A stretch of 64,000 bases of DNA from Actinophytocola xanthii (GTDB taxonomy: Bacteria; Actinomycetota; Actinomycetes; Mycobacteriales; Pseudonocardiaceae), in the NCBI RefSeq assembly GCF_001921205.1, contig NZ_MSIE01000007.1, positions 124,001 through 188,000 on the forward strand, written 5' to 3'. Positions 43,628 to 52,669 of this stretch are shown piece after piece. The translations under genes were made by a program, and so were the position numbers. How positions within the stretch are numbered: position 1 is the stretch's first letter; each line of letters opens with the position of its first letter. Under the pieces are notes generated by a model, which ran no database searches, was not told where the DNA came from, and saw only the letters and a list, made by a program, of their open reading frames with translations.

Positions 43628-44713
43628 TCACGAACCGCATCGACCAAGCCCCACCAAACGCGCCCCAGCGGACCGGTGATGGGCCACCAGCTCGTGCTGG
43701 GCGTGCCCGGAGGGGCCGGCCGGGTGCGGGTGGATGGTGGCCCGGTCCAGCCGGGGTAGTGCGTGGATCAGCCGGTGCTCGGCGTCGTGTGCGATGGCGT
43801 GCGCGTCGACCACGCTCAGCGTCGGGTCCACCTCGATGTCGGCCTCGGCGGTGAGGCTGTGCCCGACCCAGCGCAGGCGGACCCAGCCGACCGCACGCAC
43901 ACCGCGCGTGTCCCGCAGGGTCCACTCCGCCCGGTCGACGAGAGCGGGGTCGACCGCGTCCAGCAGCCGCGCGCAGACCTCGCCGGCCGCTCCCCACAGG
44001 ACAGTCGCGATCGCCGCCGCGATCGCGAGACCCACCACCGGATCCGCCCACTGCCAGCCCAGGCCGGCACCACCCGCCGCGGCCACCACCGCCAGGCTGG
44101 TGAAGCCGTCGGTCCGCGCGTGCAGCCCGTCCGCGACCAGCGCGGCCGAGCCGATCCGCCGGCCGACCGTGATGCGGTAGCGGGCGACGAGCTCGTTGCC
44201 GGCGAACCCGACCAACCCCGCCACCGCGACCAGGCCGACGTGGGTCATCTCCCGCGGGTCGACCAGCCGGTCGACCGCCTGCCAGGCGGCGAGCCCGGCC
44301 GAGGACGCGATCACCACCACGATCACCAGCCCGGCGAGGTCCTCCGCCCGCCCCAGCCCGTAGGTGAACCGTCGGGTCGCCGCCCGCCGGCCCAGCAGGA
44401 ACGCGATCCCCAGCGGGACAGCGGTCAGCGCGTCGGCGACGTTGTGCAGCGTGTCGCCCAGCAACGCGACGGAGCCGGTCAGCCCGACCAGCACGCCCTG
44501 CACGACGGCCGTGACCGTCAACACCGCGAACGAGATCCACAGCGCACGCATGCCCCGTCGACTGGCCTCCAGCGCGTCGTCGGTCAGCCCGGCCGGGTCG
44601 TGGCTGTGCGGCGTCACCGCGTGCCGGACGGCGCCCCAGAGCCGCCGCGCCCAGCCCCCGTGTCCGTGGCCGTTCCCGTGGCCGTGCCCATGACCGTGTC
44701 CCGCGTTCGCCAT
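43628..44713 (-). CDS. cation diffusion facilitator (CDF) metal exporter
   Basis: 361 residues. His-rich N-terminus (MANAGHGHGHGHGNGHGHGG), six hydrophobic segments and the two metal-site motifs GDTLHNVAD and ADGLHARTD typical of Zn/Co/Ni/Fe exporting CDF proteins; cytoplasmic C-terminal domain about residues 260-361. ATG 44713 preferred, with a GGGAGG 7 bases away; a longer frame would add a glycine/valine-rich stretch encoded by DNA repeats. Downstream of the PepSY gene on the same strand. Confidence 0.9.
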   Translation of the reverse strand: MANAGHGHGHGHGNGHGHGGWARRLWGAVRHAVTPHSHDPAGLTDDALEASRRGMRALWISFAVLTVTAVVQGVLVGLTGSVALLGDTLHNVADALTAVPLGIAFLLGRRAATRRFTYGLGRAEDLAGLVIVVVIASSAGLAAWQAVDRLVDPREMTHVGLVAVAGLVGFAGNELVARYRITVGRRIGSAALVADGLHARTDGFTSLAVVAAAGGAGLGWQWADPVVGLAIAAAIATVLWGAAGEVCARLLDAVDPALVDRAEWTLRDTRGVRAVGWVRLRWVGHSLTAEADIEVDPTLSVVDAHAIAHDAEHRLIHALPRLDRATIHPHPAGPSGHAQHELVAHHRSAGARLVGLGRCGS

Positions 44714-44714
44714 C

Positions 44715-44759
44715 ACCGCGCCTCCCACCGCGCCTCCCACCGCGCCTCCCACCGCGCCT
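44715..44759 (-). repeat. 12-base tandem repeat containing GGGAGG
   Basis: Three full and one partial copy of ACCGCGCCTCCC (plus strand) directly upstream of the CDF start. Read on the mRNA strand each unit carries GGGAGG, a Shine-Dalgarno sequence, so the gene has a ladder of ribosome-binding sites. Copy number may vary by slippage. Confidence 0.8.
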
Positions 44760-44840
44760 ACGTCCGGCACGCTACGGACGAGGCGGGCATGCGACAACGC
44801 CGTCACAGCCAGCCGGTGGCAACAGCCTGTCGGTGGTGTC

Positions 44841-46268
44841 TCACCCGACCGGCTCGGCCGGCTTCCCGCCCCCGCGACGACGCCCGGCCAGCCCGATGGC
44901 GACGTCGAGGAGCAGGAACGCGAGCAGGCTCCACCCGAGCAGGGGCACGGCCCACCCGAGGGCGACCAGCACCGGGATGCCGACGACGAGCAGGACCGGC
45001 GGCAGGTGCCGCCACGCGCCGCGGTCCGGCGGATCGCCTACCGGCCGGCGCCGGTCGGCGCGGGTGGGCCTGCGCTGCCACCACATCCGGTAGCCCCACC
45101 CGATCACGCCCAGCAGCCCGACCGCGGTCAGGGCGAGCACGACCTGGTTCACGGGTCCGAACAGGACACCCATATGCGCCTGGACACCGAGGGTGGAAAG
45201 GCGCGCCAGCAGGGGTTGGTCGGCGAACCGGACGTGGTCGGTGACCGTGCCGGTGCCCGGGTCGACCGCCACGACGTCCTGGCGAACCGGCCACACGTCG
45301 TCGGCCTGAGCGACGGTCCACGCCTCGCCGGCACCGGCCGCCGGGGTGATCTCCACCGGGCCGTCCAGCCCCGCCGACCGCGCGGCCGCCAGCACGGTGT
45401 CCACCTCGGACAGGGCGGACTCCTCGGCCGCGCCGGCATCCCCGTCCGCGTGTCCCTCGTGGCCGGTGGACAGTTTCGTGTCGGGCTCGGCGCTGGTCGC
45501 GTCGAGCTGCTCCTGCAGCAGGTCGAACCGGGCGCCGGCGTAGGTGGACCAGGTGAGGCCGGTCGCCGAGAGGATGAGCAGCACGACGGCGAGCCACAGG
45601 CCGGTACTGGCGTGCCAGCTACGGGTCCGGCGCACCCCCACCGAGGCGGACAGCTCCGGGTGGAGCATCCGGCGCACCCGGCGGCGGCCCCGCTGGCGAC
45701 CCCACCACAGCACGACACCGCCGAGCACGAGCACCCACAGCCAACTCGCCGCGAGCTCGGTGTAGAGCCGCCCAACCTCGCCCAGGTGCAGGTTCCGGTG
45801 CAGGTCGTCGAGCCACGTCGTGAGCGGCGTCGACCCGAACCAGGTCGTCAGCTGCCCCCGCACCTGCCTGGTGTAGGGGTCGACGAAGGCCGTGCGGTCC
45901 CGGTCGGCCAGCTCCGGTACGGCGAACACCACCCTCGTCGTGGCGTCGGCCGAGCCGGGCGGGACGACGAGGGTCACCGTCCCGTCCGGTACAGCCGCCC
46001 GCGCCGCCTCGACCTGTTCGGCGAGAGGGACGGTGGCCGCCCCCACCGCCGGCACGTGGAGCTGGTCGCCGTAGGCGATCTGGTCGAGCTGCGGGGCGAT
46101 GGTGTAGGCAAGCCCGGTCAGCGCCGCGACCACCAGGAACGGCGCGACCAGCACGCCCGCGTAGAAGTGCAGGCGGCGCACCAGGGGCGCGAGCGAGCGC
46201 ACCGACCGGTCGCCCTTGCCGGTCGGTGCGGCCGGATCCGCCTGCGGGGTTTCGGCGGTCGTTGACAT
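44841..46268 (-). CDS. PepSY domain membrane protein
   Basis: 475 residues with four transmembrane segments (YAGVLVAPFLVVAALTGLAY, LWVLVLGGVVLWW, LWLAVVLLILSATGLTW, VVLALTAVGLLGVIGW) and PepSY-type extracytoplasmic regions, resembling PiuB/PepSY-TM iron- or copper-reductase-like proteins. A short His/Asp-rich stretch (GHEGHADGDA) between segments may bind metal. ATG 46268 follows GGAG. Near a CDF exporter and a divergent ECF sigma unit; a metal-linked role is plausible. Confidence 0.82.
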   Translation of the reverse strand: MSTTAETPQADPAAPTGKGDRSVRSLAPLVRRLHFYAGVLVAPFLVVAALTGLAYTIAPQLDQIAYGDQLHVPAVGAATVPLAEQVEAARAAVPDGTVTLVVPPGSADATTRVVFAVPELADRDRTAFVDPYTRQVRGQLTTWFGSTPLTTWLDDLHRNLHLGEVGRLYTELAASWLWVLVLGGVVLWWGRQRGRRRVRRMLHPELSASVGVRRTRSWHASTGLWLAVVLLILSATGLTWSTYAGARFDLLQEQLDATSAEPDTKLSTGHEGHADGDAGAAEESALSEVDTVLAAARSAGLDGPVEITPAAGAGEAWTVAQADDVWPVRQDVVAVDPGTGTVTDHVRFADQPLLARLSTLGVQAHMGVLFGPVNQVVLALTAVGLLGVIGWGYRMWWQRRPTRADRRRPVGDPPDRGAWRHLPPVLLVVGIPVLVALGWAVPLLGWSLLAFLLLDVAIGLAGRRRGGGKPAEPVG

Positions 46269-46361
46269 GGCTCTCCAGGATTCGTCCACACGGCGACATC
46301 CGTCGTCGAGGAACTGGTCGGCTCGACCGGCGCGCGAGTTCCCGGCAGCGCCGAAAACCCC

Positions 46362-46940
46362 TCAGCCGGCGTCGTCGCGGCGGCGCTCGTCGGTGCGCAG
46401 CGCGTCGAGGTCGTCGCGGGCGCGGGCGACCCGGGAGCGGATGGTGCCGACCGGGCAACCGCAGACCTCCCCCGCCTCCGCGTAGGACAGGCCGAGGAGC
46501 TGGGTCAGCACCAGTGCCTCGCGGCGCTCGGGGTCGAGCTGGCCGAGGAGCACGTTGAGCTCCACCAGGTCCTCGAAACCCGCGGCGGCACGGTGGGCGG
46601 CCGCCTGCCGGCGGTCCGCGGCGTCGGCCCAGTCCACCGAGTGCGTCGTCCTCGGCCGTGACCGCGCGGCGCGGACGTGGTCCACCACCGCCCGCCGCGC
46701 GATCGACAACAACCAGGTCCGCGCGGTCGAGCGGCCGGCGAACCGGGCGAGGCTCGGAATCGCCCGCAGGTAGGTCTCCTGGGTGAGGTCGTCGGCCAGA
46801 CCGACCCCGGCCAGGTGTGCGACCAGCCGCCACACCTCACGCTGGCTGGCCCGGACGAACCGGTCCAGGGCACGCCTGTCGCCCCTTCCGGCGGCGAGCG
46901 CGAGCTCGGTCAACTCATCGGCGTCGGACGGGATCGGCAC
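46362..46940 (-). CDS. ECF-type RNA polymerase sigma factor
   Basis: 192 residues with sigma region 2 ([40 protein letters not shown]) and region 4 ([35 protein letters not shown]). GTG start at 46940; no ribosome-binding site, and a TATCCT sequence 8 bases upstream may mean a leaderless message. It is divergent from a zinc-type anti-sigma gene 75 bases away, an unusual but known arrangement, and upstream of the PepSY gene. Confidence 0.9.
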   Translation of the reverse strand: MPIPSDADELTELALAAGRGDRRALDRFVRASQREVWRLVAHLAGVGLADDLTQETYLRAIPSLARFAGRSTARTWLLSIARRAVVDHVRAARSRPRTTHSVDWADAADRRQAAAHRAAAGFEDLVELNVLLGQLDPERREALVLTQLLGLSYAEAGEVCGCPVGTIRSRVARARDDLDALRTDERRRDDAG

Positions 46941-47015
46941 AAAACGAAAGGATAACGAGCCCTGCCGACAGGTGGGGAGACGTTCCCGGGAACCGAGCGG
47001 CGGCCATGGACGACA

Positions 47016-47741
47016 ATGACAGGCGTGGACTGTCTGACCTGTCGCGAAGCGCTCTCGGCCCGGATGGACGGCGAGGAGGAACCCGTCCCCGCGGACCAGA
47101 CCGACCAGCACGTCGACTCGTGCGCGGCATGCCGGTCCTGGCGGGCGCGCGTGGAGCACCAGTCCCGCGCGCTGCGGATCCGGCAGGCCCCACCGGTGCC
47201 GGACCTGTCCGCCGCCATCCTGGACCTGGCGGTCCCACCGCACGAGACCCGGGGATGGTGGGCCCGCATCGCGCTGGTCGCCGTCGCCGCCGCACAGCTC
47301 GCCCTCGCCCTGTCCCAGCTGCTCGGCGTGCACACCACCGTCGTCGCCGCCCACGGCGACGGCCACCTGTTCAACGAGAGCACCGCCTGGAACCTCGCCC
47401 TCGGCGCCGGAGTGCTCTGGGCGGCGTTCCACTCACGGGTCACCTCCGGCCTGATCCCCGTGCTCGGAGGCTTCGTCCTGGTCCTCGCGCCGTACTCGGT
47501 GCACGACATCCTCACCGGTGCCGTCGGCATGTCCCGAGTGGCCGAACACGGCCTGCTCGTGGTCGCGCTCGCCCTGCTCATCGTGGTCAACCGCCGCTAC
47601 TCCGATCCGGCACCCCACGACCGCACCAGCCACGACGACGCCGAGGCGCCGCCGCACCCCGACATCGACGAGCCCAGGCCACCGACGACCCGCACGACAC
47701 CCCGTCGCCCGCTGCGCCCCACCGGCCGACACGCGGCGTGA
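47016..47741 (+). CDS. zinc-finger (ZAS-type) membrane anti-sigma factor
   Basis: 241 residues. N-terminal zinc motif C-LTC and HVDSCAAC (HxxxCxxC) is the hallmark of ZAS anti-sigmas, which bind and silence ECF sigma factors. Four to five transmembrane segments follow ([56 protein letters not shown]), with a polar Pro-rich tail. The partner is presumably the divergent sigma factor. Other members of this multi-helix type sit near copper-handling genes; I cannot confirm that here. Confidence 0.85.
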   Translation: MTGVDCLTCREALSARMDGEEEPVPADQTDQHVDSCAACRSWRARVEHQSRALRIRQAPPVPDLSAAILDLAVPPHETRGWWARIALVAVAAAQLALALSQLLGVHTTVVAAHGDGHLFNESTAWNLALGAGVLWAAFHSRVTSGLIPVLGGFVLVLAPYSVHDILTGAVGMSRVAEHGLLVVALALLIVVNRRYSDPAPHDRTSHDDAEAPPHPDIDEPRPPTTRTTPRRPLRPTGRHAA

Positions 47742-47791
47742 GTTCCCGTGGCAGATGTCCGCGGCGGGCCACGTTCCCCGATCACGCGTAC

Positions 47792-48787
47792 CTACAGGAG
47801 TGACGGGTCGACGGCGGGATCCGTCCAGCGGCGGTAGGCGTCCAGGTCCACGTTGCCGCCGCACACGATCGTGAGCACGTGGCGGTCGGCGAAGCGGTCG
47901 CGGTCCTCGAGGATCGCCGCGATGCCGAGGGCTGCCGAGGGTTCGACGACCAGGCCGGCGTGGTCGAGGAGCATCCGCATCCCCGCGACGATCGATGCCT
48001 CGGTGACCAGGACGGCGTCGTCGACGATCAGGAGGAGGTCGTCCAGGACGGCGGGGATGGGGTGGCGGCCGGCGACGCCGTCGGCGATGGTGTTGGTCGA
48101 CTCGGTGGTGACGACCCTCCGTTCGTGCCAGGAGCGCGTCATCGCCGGCGCGCCCAGCGGCTGGACGCAGACCACCTCGACGTCGGGTCTCGACGACTTC
48201 ACCACGTGGCCGACACCGGTCGCCAGTGCCCCGCCACCGAGTGCCACCAGGACGGTGTCGAACGACGACGCGCTGTCCACCAGTTCCAGACCGATCGTCG
48301 CCGCGCCCTCGCAGGTCTCGAGGTCCAGGCTGTCCTCGAGCAGCCGGATGCCGTCGCGCCGCGCGATGGCCGCGGCCAGGTCGCGCGCCAGCTCGTGGTC
48401 ACCGTCCACGAGCTCCAACCTGGCGCCCAACGCGCGGATGCGGTCGAGCTTGGCCGCCGTCGCGTGTCGGGGTGCCACGACCGTGACGTCGAGCCCTCGG
48501 CCGCGACCCGACCAGGCGAGGGCCTGGCCGAGGTTGCCGGCGCTGGCGCACACCACGGCACGCGGGCCTCGGGCGGCGAGCAGGCTCGCGACCACCTCGG
48601 TGCCGCGGGCCTTGAAGCTGCGTACCGGGTTCGCGGTCTCGAGCTTGATGCTCACCGCGCACCCGAGGCCGGGGTCCAGCGCCTCGCACCTATACAGCGG
48701 CGTGTCGAGGAAGACCGGGTCGATCAGCTGTCGAGCCGCGCCGATCCGAGCGGCGTCGAGGCGCGTCTGCTGCACGGACGGCAGCAT
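47792..48787 (-). CDS. threonine/serine dehydratase-like PLP enzyme
   Basis: 331-residue fold-type II PLP enzyme. Schiff-base Lys in VRSFKARG, Asn loop CASAGNLGQALAW and the phosphate-binding glycines GGGALATGVGHV all present; the layout matches catabolic threonine/serine dehydratases without the ACT regulatory tail. It would deaminate a hydroxy-amino acid to a 2-oxoacid. Starts 12 bases downstream of the MaoC gene on the same strand, the last gene in that operon. Confidence 0.88.
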   Translation of the reverse strand: MLPSVQQTRLDAARIGAARQLIDPVFLDTPLYRCEALDPGLGCAVSIKLETANPVRSFKARGTEVVASLLAARGPRAVVCASAGNLGQALAWSGRGRGLDVTVVAPRHATAAKLDRIRALGARLELVDGDHELARDLAAAIARRDGIRLLEDSLDLETCEGAATIGLELVDSASSFDTVLVALGGGALATGVGHVVKSSRPDVEVVCVQPLGAPAMTRSWHERRVVTTESTNTIADGVAGRHPIPAVLDDLLLIVDDAVLVTEASIVAGMRMLLDHAGLVVEPSAALGIAAILEDRDRFADRHVLTIVCGGNVDLDAYRRWTDPAVDPSLL

Positions 48788-48798
48788 AGCCTCGGTGC

Positions 48799-49257
48799 TC
48801 AGGCGTAGTAGCGGTACACCGCCTCGGCGACCAGCGCCGGCTTCGGCGCGTCCCGCAGCTCCATTGTGAAGTCCACAATGGTCTGAACGCTCTCCACGCC
48901 CAGGTTCTCCACCTCCGCGACCCTGGCCCTGAGCCGGACCTGACCGCCGGCGGGGACCGGCGCGGGCAGGCGCACCCGGTTCAGGCCGTAGTTCACCGCC
49001 ATCCGGATGCCGTCGATACGGAGCAGCTGGCTCCACAGCGGAATGAGCAGGGCGAGGGTCAGGTACCCGTGCGCGATCGTGGTGCCGAACGGGCCGGTGG
49101 CAGCGCGCTCGGGGTCGACGTGGATCCACTGGTGGTCACCGGTGGCGGCGGCGAAGGTGTCGATCCGCTCCTGGCTGATCCGGTGCCAGTCGCTGGGGTC
49201 GAGCTCCCGGCCGGCGAGCGCGGCGAGCTCGGCCAGCCCGTTGACGACAGTGGTCAC
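48799..49257 (-). CDS. MaoC family (R)-specific enoyl-CoA hydratase
   Basis: 152-residue hot-dog-fold hydratase. Catalytic Asp/His in GDHQWIHVDPERA and the typical HGYLTLALL helix are present, as in (R)-hydratases that add water to enoyl-CoA. GTG start overlapping the ligase stop (GTGA). With SDR and ligase genes upstream it fits a beta-oxidation-like step. Confidence 0.92.
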   Translation of the reverse strand: MTTVVNGLAELAALAGRELDPSDWHRISQERIDTFAAATGDHQWIHVDPERAATGPFGTTIAHGYLTLALLIPLWSQLLRIDGIRMAVNYGLNRVRLPAPVPAGGQVRLRARVAEVENLGVESVQTIVDFTMELRDAPKPALVAEAVYRYYA

Positions 49258-50759
49258 CGTTGCCCTCCGTAGGTCGTGCGCAGTTGGCTCTTGAGCAACT
49301 TCCCGGACGCCGTGCGCGGAAGCGCCCCGGCGAACGTGACCGATTTCGGGATCTTGTACCGCGCGATCCGGCCGTCGAGGAACTCCAGCAGTTCCTCCGG
49401 GCGAGCGCCGGCACCCTCGCGGAGCACCACCACCGCCCGGCCGACCTCGCCCCACCTCTCGTCGGCCACGCCGATGACGGCGCAGTCGGCCACCGCCGGG
49501 TGCTTGTGCAGCGCGTCCTCCACCTCGGCCGGGTAGACGTTCTCGCCGCCGGAGATGATCACGTCCTTGATCCGGTCCCGGACGTACAGGTAACCGTCCT
49601 CATCGGACACCGCGACGTCGCCGGTGCGCAGCCAGCCGTCGGCCGAGAGCACCGCCGCCGTCTCCGCCGGCTTGCCCCAGTACCCGCGCATGACGTTCGG
49701 CCCGTGCAGCACGACTTCGCCGGGCGTACCCGGCGGCACCTGCTCGCCGTCGGGCCCGACGACCCGCATGTCGGTGAAGAAGCAGGGCGTGCCGGCCGAG
49801 CCGGCCTTCTCCCGGCTCTCCCTGGTGCGCAGGAACGACGCGCTCGGCGAGGACTCGGTGAGGCCGTAGCCCTGCAGGAACACCAGACCGCGTTCCTGGT
49901 AGGTGGTGATCACCTGGTGCGGAACCGGCGCGCCGCCGCAGATCAGCGTGCGCACGGAGGACAGGTCCGCCTCGGCCCACCGCCGGCTCGCCGCGACCGC
50001 CGCGAAGATCGCGGGCACGCCGAACAGGTAGGTGACGCGGTGCCGCTCGATCAGCTCCAGCGTGCCCTCCGGGTCGAACGCCGGCATCAGCACCACCGTG
50101 CCGCCCTTGAGCATCGTTGGCAGCACGGTCTGGTTGAGCGCGGCGACATGGAACATCGGCGCGTTCACCAGGGTCACCTCGTCGCCGGCCAGGTCGACGT
50201 CGATGAGCAGGTTGACGCTGTTCCATTGGATGTTGCCATGGGTCAGCGCGGCACCCTTGGGGTGGCCGGTGGTGCCCGAGGTGTACATGATCATGGCCAC
50301 CTCGTCCTGGCCGACCGGCTCGTCGAGCGGCTCGACGGGCGCCTGCGCCACCAGTCGAGCGTGCTCGTCCAGGTCCACCACATGCGGGATCCGGACCATG
50401 CCCCGCAGCGCGTCGGCGTGCTCGGCGTGGCTCGGCGCGTGCACGAGGACCGCCGCGCCGCTGTCGGCCAGCATGTAGGCGAGCTCGTTCGGGGTCAGGC
50501 GGGTGTTGAGCGGCACGAAGATCGCGCCGAGCTTCGCGGTGCCGAACAGCGTCTCGAGGAACGCGACGTGGTTGGGGCCGAGGTAGGCGACGCGGTCCCC
50601 AGCGCCGACACCGAGCCCGGCGAGCGCGTGGGCGAACCGGGTGGCGCGTTCATGCAGCTGCCGATAGGTCCACTCACGACCTTCGCCGACGACGGCGACC
50701 TGGTCGGGCGACATGCGAGCCCGGCGGGTCGTCCAGGACCCGATGCCCTGGTCACGCAT
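49254..50759 (-). CDS. long-chain or aryl acyl-CoA ligase (FadD-like)
   Basis: 501-residue ANL enzyme with IMYTSGTTGHPKG, GYGLTESSP, GWLRTGDVA and the C-terminal ISGGENVYPAEVEDAL; the A10 lysine lies in RTASGKLLKSQLR. The sequence resembles feruloyl/cyclohexanecarboxylate-type ligases that form CoA thioesters with ATP. ATG start overlaps the end of the amidohydrolase gene by 8 bases. The substrate is probably the product of the upstream amidohydrolase/decarboxylase-like enzyme. Confidence 0.92.
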   Translation of the reverse strand: MRDQGIGSWTTRRARMSPDQVAVVGEGREWTYRQLHERATRFAHALAGLGVGAGDRVAYLGPNHVAFLETLFGTAKLGAIFVPLNTRLTPNELAYMLADSGAAVLVHAPSHAEHADALRGMVRIPHVVDLDEHARLVAQAPVEPLDEPVGQDEVAMIMYTSGTTGHPKGAALTHGNIQWNSVNLLIDVDLAGDEVTLVNAPMFHVAALNQTVLPTMLKGGTVVLMPAFDPEGTLELIERHRVTYLFGVPAIFAAVAASRRWAEADLSSVRTLICGGAPVPHQVITTYQERGLVFLQGYGLTESSPSASFLRTRESREKAGSAGTPCFFTDMRVVGPDGEQVPPGTPGEVVLHGPNVMRGYWGKPAETAAVLSADGWLRTGDVAVSDEDGYLYVRDRIKDVIISGGENVYPAEVEDALHKHPAVADCAVIGVADERWGEVGRAVVVLREGAGARPEELLEFLDGRIARYKIPKSVTFAGALPRTASGKLLKSQLRTTYGGQR

Positions 50760-51627
50760 CGCCGAGTCCGAGCAGCCGCACGGCGTTCTCCTTGAGGATC
50801 ATCGGCACCACCTCGGGCCTGACGTCCAGCTTCGCGAAGTCGGCCAGCCACCGGTCCGGGGTGATGACCGGGAAGTCGGAGCCGAACAGCACCTTCTCCC
50901 TGAGCAGCGTGTTGGCGTAGCGCACCAGCTGGGGCGGGAAGTACTTGGGGGACCAGCCGGACAGGTCGATGTGCACCAGGGGCTTGTGCGTGGCGATCGC
51001 GAGCGCCGCATCCTGCCAGGGGAAGGACGGGTGCGCGAGCACGATCCGCAGGTCCGGGAAGTCGGCGGCGACGTCGTCGACGGCCATCGGGTCGGAGTAC
51101 TTGAGGCGGATCCCTCCCCCGCCCGGCAGACCGGCGCCGATCCCGGTCTGTCCGGTGTGGAACAACGCGACCATCCCGCTGTCCTGCAACACATCGTAGA
51201 GCGGGTAGAGCATCCGGTCGTTGGGGTGGAAGGCCCCCAGGCTGGGGTGGAACTTGAACCCGCGGACCCCGTACCGCTCCACGAGCGCGACGGCCCGGCG
51301 CACGGCCGCCCGGCCCCGCCACGGGTCCACGCTGGCGAACGGGACCAGCACGTCGGCGTGCTCGGCGCACTCCTCGGCGATCTCCTCGCTCGAGATCGGT
51401 GGGTGTCCGGTGGCCGCCTCGGCGTCGACGGTGAACACCACCGCGGCCATCCGGCGCTCCCGGTAGTACGCGGCGATCTCCGGCACGGTCCTGGTGCGCT
51501 CCTCGCCGGCGACCTTGAAGTACGCCGCGGAGCCGCTCATCAGGTGCGGGGGCAGCGAGTTGTGGCCGCCGGCCGAGACCTCGACGTGGACGTGCACGTC
51601 GAGCGCGACCAGGTCCGCCACCCTCAC
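50752..51627 (-). CDS. amidohydrolase-2 family enzyme
   Basis: 291-residue metal-dependent TIM barrel. HVHVE at the start, FKFHPS, LAHPSFPW and the Asp of FGSDFP supply metal and catalytic ligands of the ACMSD/gamma-resorcylate decarboxylase-like amidohydrolase-2 family, which performs hydrolysis or non-oxidative decarboxylation. GTG at 51627 overlaps the SDR stop. Confidence 0.9.
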   Translation of the reverse strand: MRVADLVALDVHVHVEVSAGGHNSLPPHLMSGSAAYFKVAGEERTRTVPEIAAYYRERRMAAVVFTVDAEAATGHPPISSEEIAEECAEHADVLVPFASVDPWRGRAAVRRAVALVERYGVRGFKFHPSLGAFHPNDRMLYPLYDVLQDSGMVALFHTGQTGIGAGLPGGGGIRLKYSDPMAVDDVAADFPDLRIVLAHPSFPWQDAALAIATHKPLVHIDLSGWSPKYFPPQLVRYANTLLREKVLFGSDFPVITPDRWLADFAKLDVRPEVVPMILKENAVRLLGLGDA

Positions 51628-52532
51628 GAGGGCACCACCGGCGCGGGAATCCCGACCTCCTGGAGGTCCCGCCCGACCGTCGTCGCCCACGTCTGCGCGA
51701 TCGCGTCGGCGCTCCACCCGCCGTCCCGGTAGGACACCGTGACCTCCTGCGGGTGGGTCCACAACGAGAGCCTGTTCCCGCCGATCCCGATCGCCTGCCC
51801 GGTCACCGCGCCGGCCGCGGCGGAGGCGAGGAAGACCACCAGCCCGGCGGCGTCCCGCGGGGTGCCGAAGCCCTCCCCGGACCGCAGCCACGCCGGCAGT
51901 GGGGTGCCGTCCCGCTGCCAGGCCTCGACGTACGGGGCGAACGCGGGGATCGTCGCCGTCATCGCGGTCGCGGCGACCGGGATCACGGCGTTCACCGTGA
52001 TCCCGGACCGTTGGCACTCCATCGCCCAGGTGCGCACCATCCCGACGATGCCGGCCTTGGCCGCCGAGTAGTTCGTCTGCCCGACGTTGCCGCGCTGCCC
52101 GGCCGGCGACCCGACGACGACGATCCGCCCCCCGTCGCCCTGCTCGCGCATCCGCCGCACCGCCGCACGCACACAGGTGAACGTGCCGCGCAGGTGCACG
52201 TCGAGGACCGTGTCGAACTCCTCGTCGGACATCCGCCAGAGCATGCGGTCCCGCAGCACGCCGGCATTGGTGACCAGGGCGTCGAGCCGGCCGTACGCCT
52301 CGACGGCCCGGTCCACCAGCCGCTGGGCCACCGCCGAGGGCCCGACCGCGCCGGGCTCGGTCACCGCGGCCCCGCCGGCGGCGGTGATCCGGTCGACGGT
52401 CCGCGTCGCCGACTCGGCGTCGGCGTCGTTGACCACCACCGCCGCGCCGGCCGCGGCCAGGGCCGTCGCGTAGGCCTCGCCGAGCCCACGTCCGGCACCG
52501 GTCACGACCGCCACCCGTCCGGTCAGCTCCAC
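51624..52532 (-). CDS. SDR family oxidoreductase
   Basis: 302 residues. TGAGRGLGEAY cofactor motif, NAGVLRD, active site GSPAGQRG and YSAAK, plus a C-terminal extension of about 40 residues beyond the usual end, as in the multifunctional-enzyme type 2 / HSD17B4 dehydrogenase group. GTG 52532 follows AGGAG. First gene of a minus-strand operon with amidohydrolase, ligase, MaoC and PLP dehydratase. Confidence 0.9.
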   Translation of the reverse strand: MELTGRVAVVTGAGRGLGEAYATALAAAGAAVVVNDADAESATRTVDRITAAGGAAVTEPGAVGPSAVAQRLVDRAVEAYGRLDALVTNAGVLRDRMLWRMSDEEFDTVLDVHLRGTFTCVRAAVRRMREQGDGGRIVVVGSPAGQRGNVGQTNYSAAKAGIVGMVRTWAMECQRSGITVNAVIPVAATAMTATIPAFAPYVEAWQRDGTPLPAWLRSGEGFGTPRDAAGLVVFLASAAAGAVTGQAIGIGGNRLSLWTHPQEVTVSYRDGGWSADAIAQTWATTVGRDLQEVGIPAPVVPS

Positions 52533-52669
52533 ATCTGCTCCTCTCCAGATCAACGATCAGTGGAACCCTGCCTTCGACCTCCGCTACCGTCACCCCAGGG
52601 GAACGTGACGCAACCCAGCCACAAGTACGTGACCTGATGGAACGCTGCTGCCCACGGTGACCAACAGGG

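Noticed and set aside
41444-43759. Long alternative frame across the sensor kinase gene
   Set aside because: Composition is Arg/Pro/His-rich, while the other frame shows complete MASE1, HisKA and HATPase motifs.
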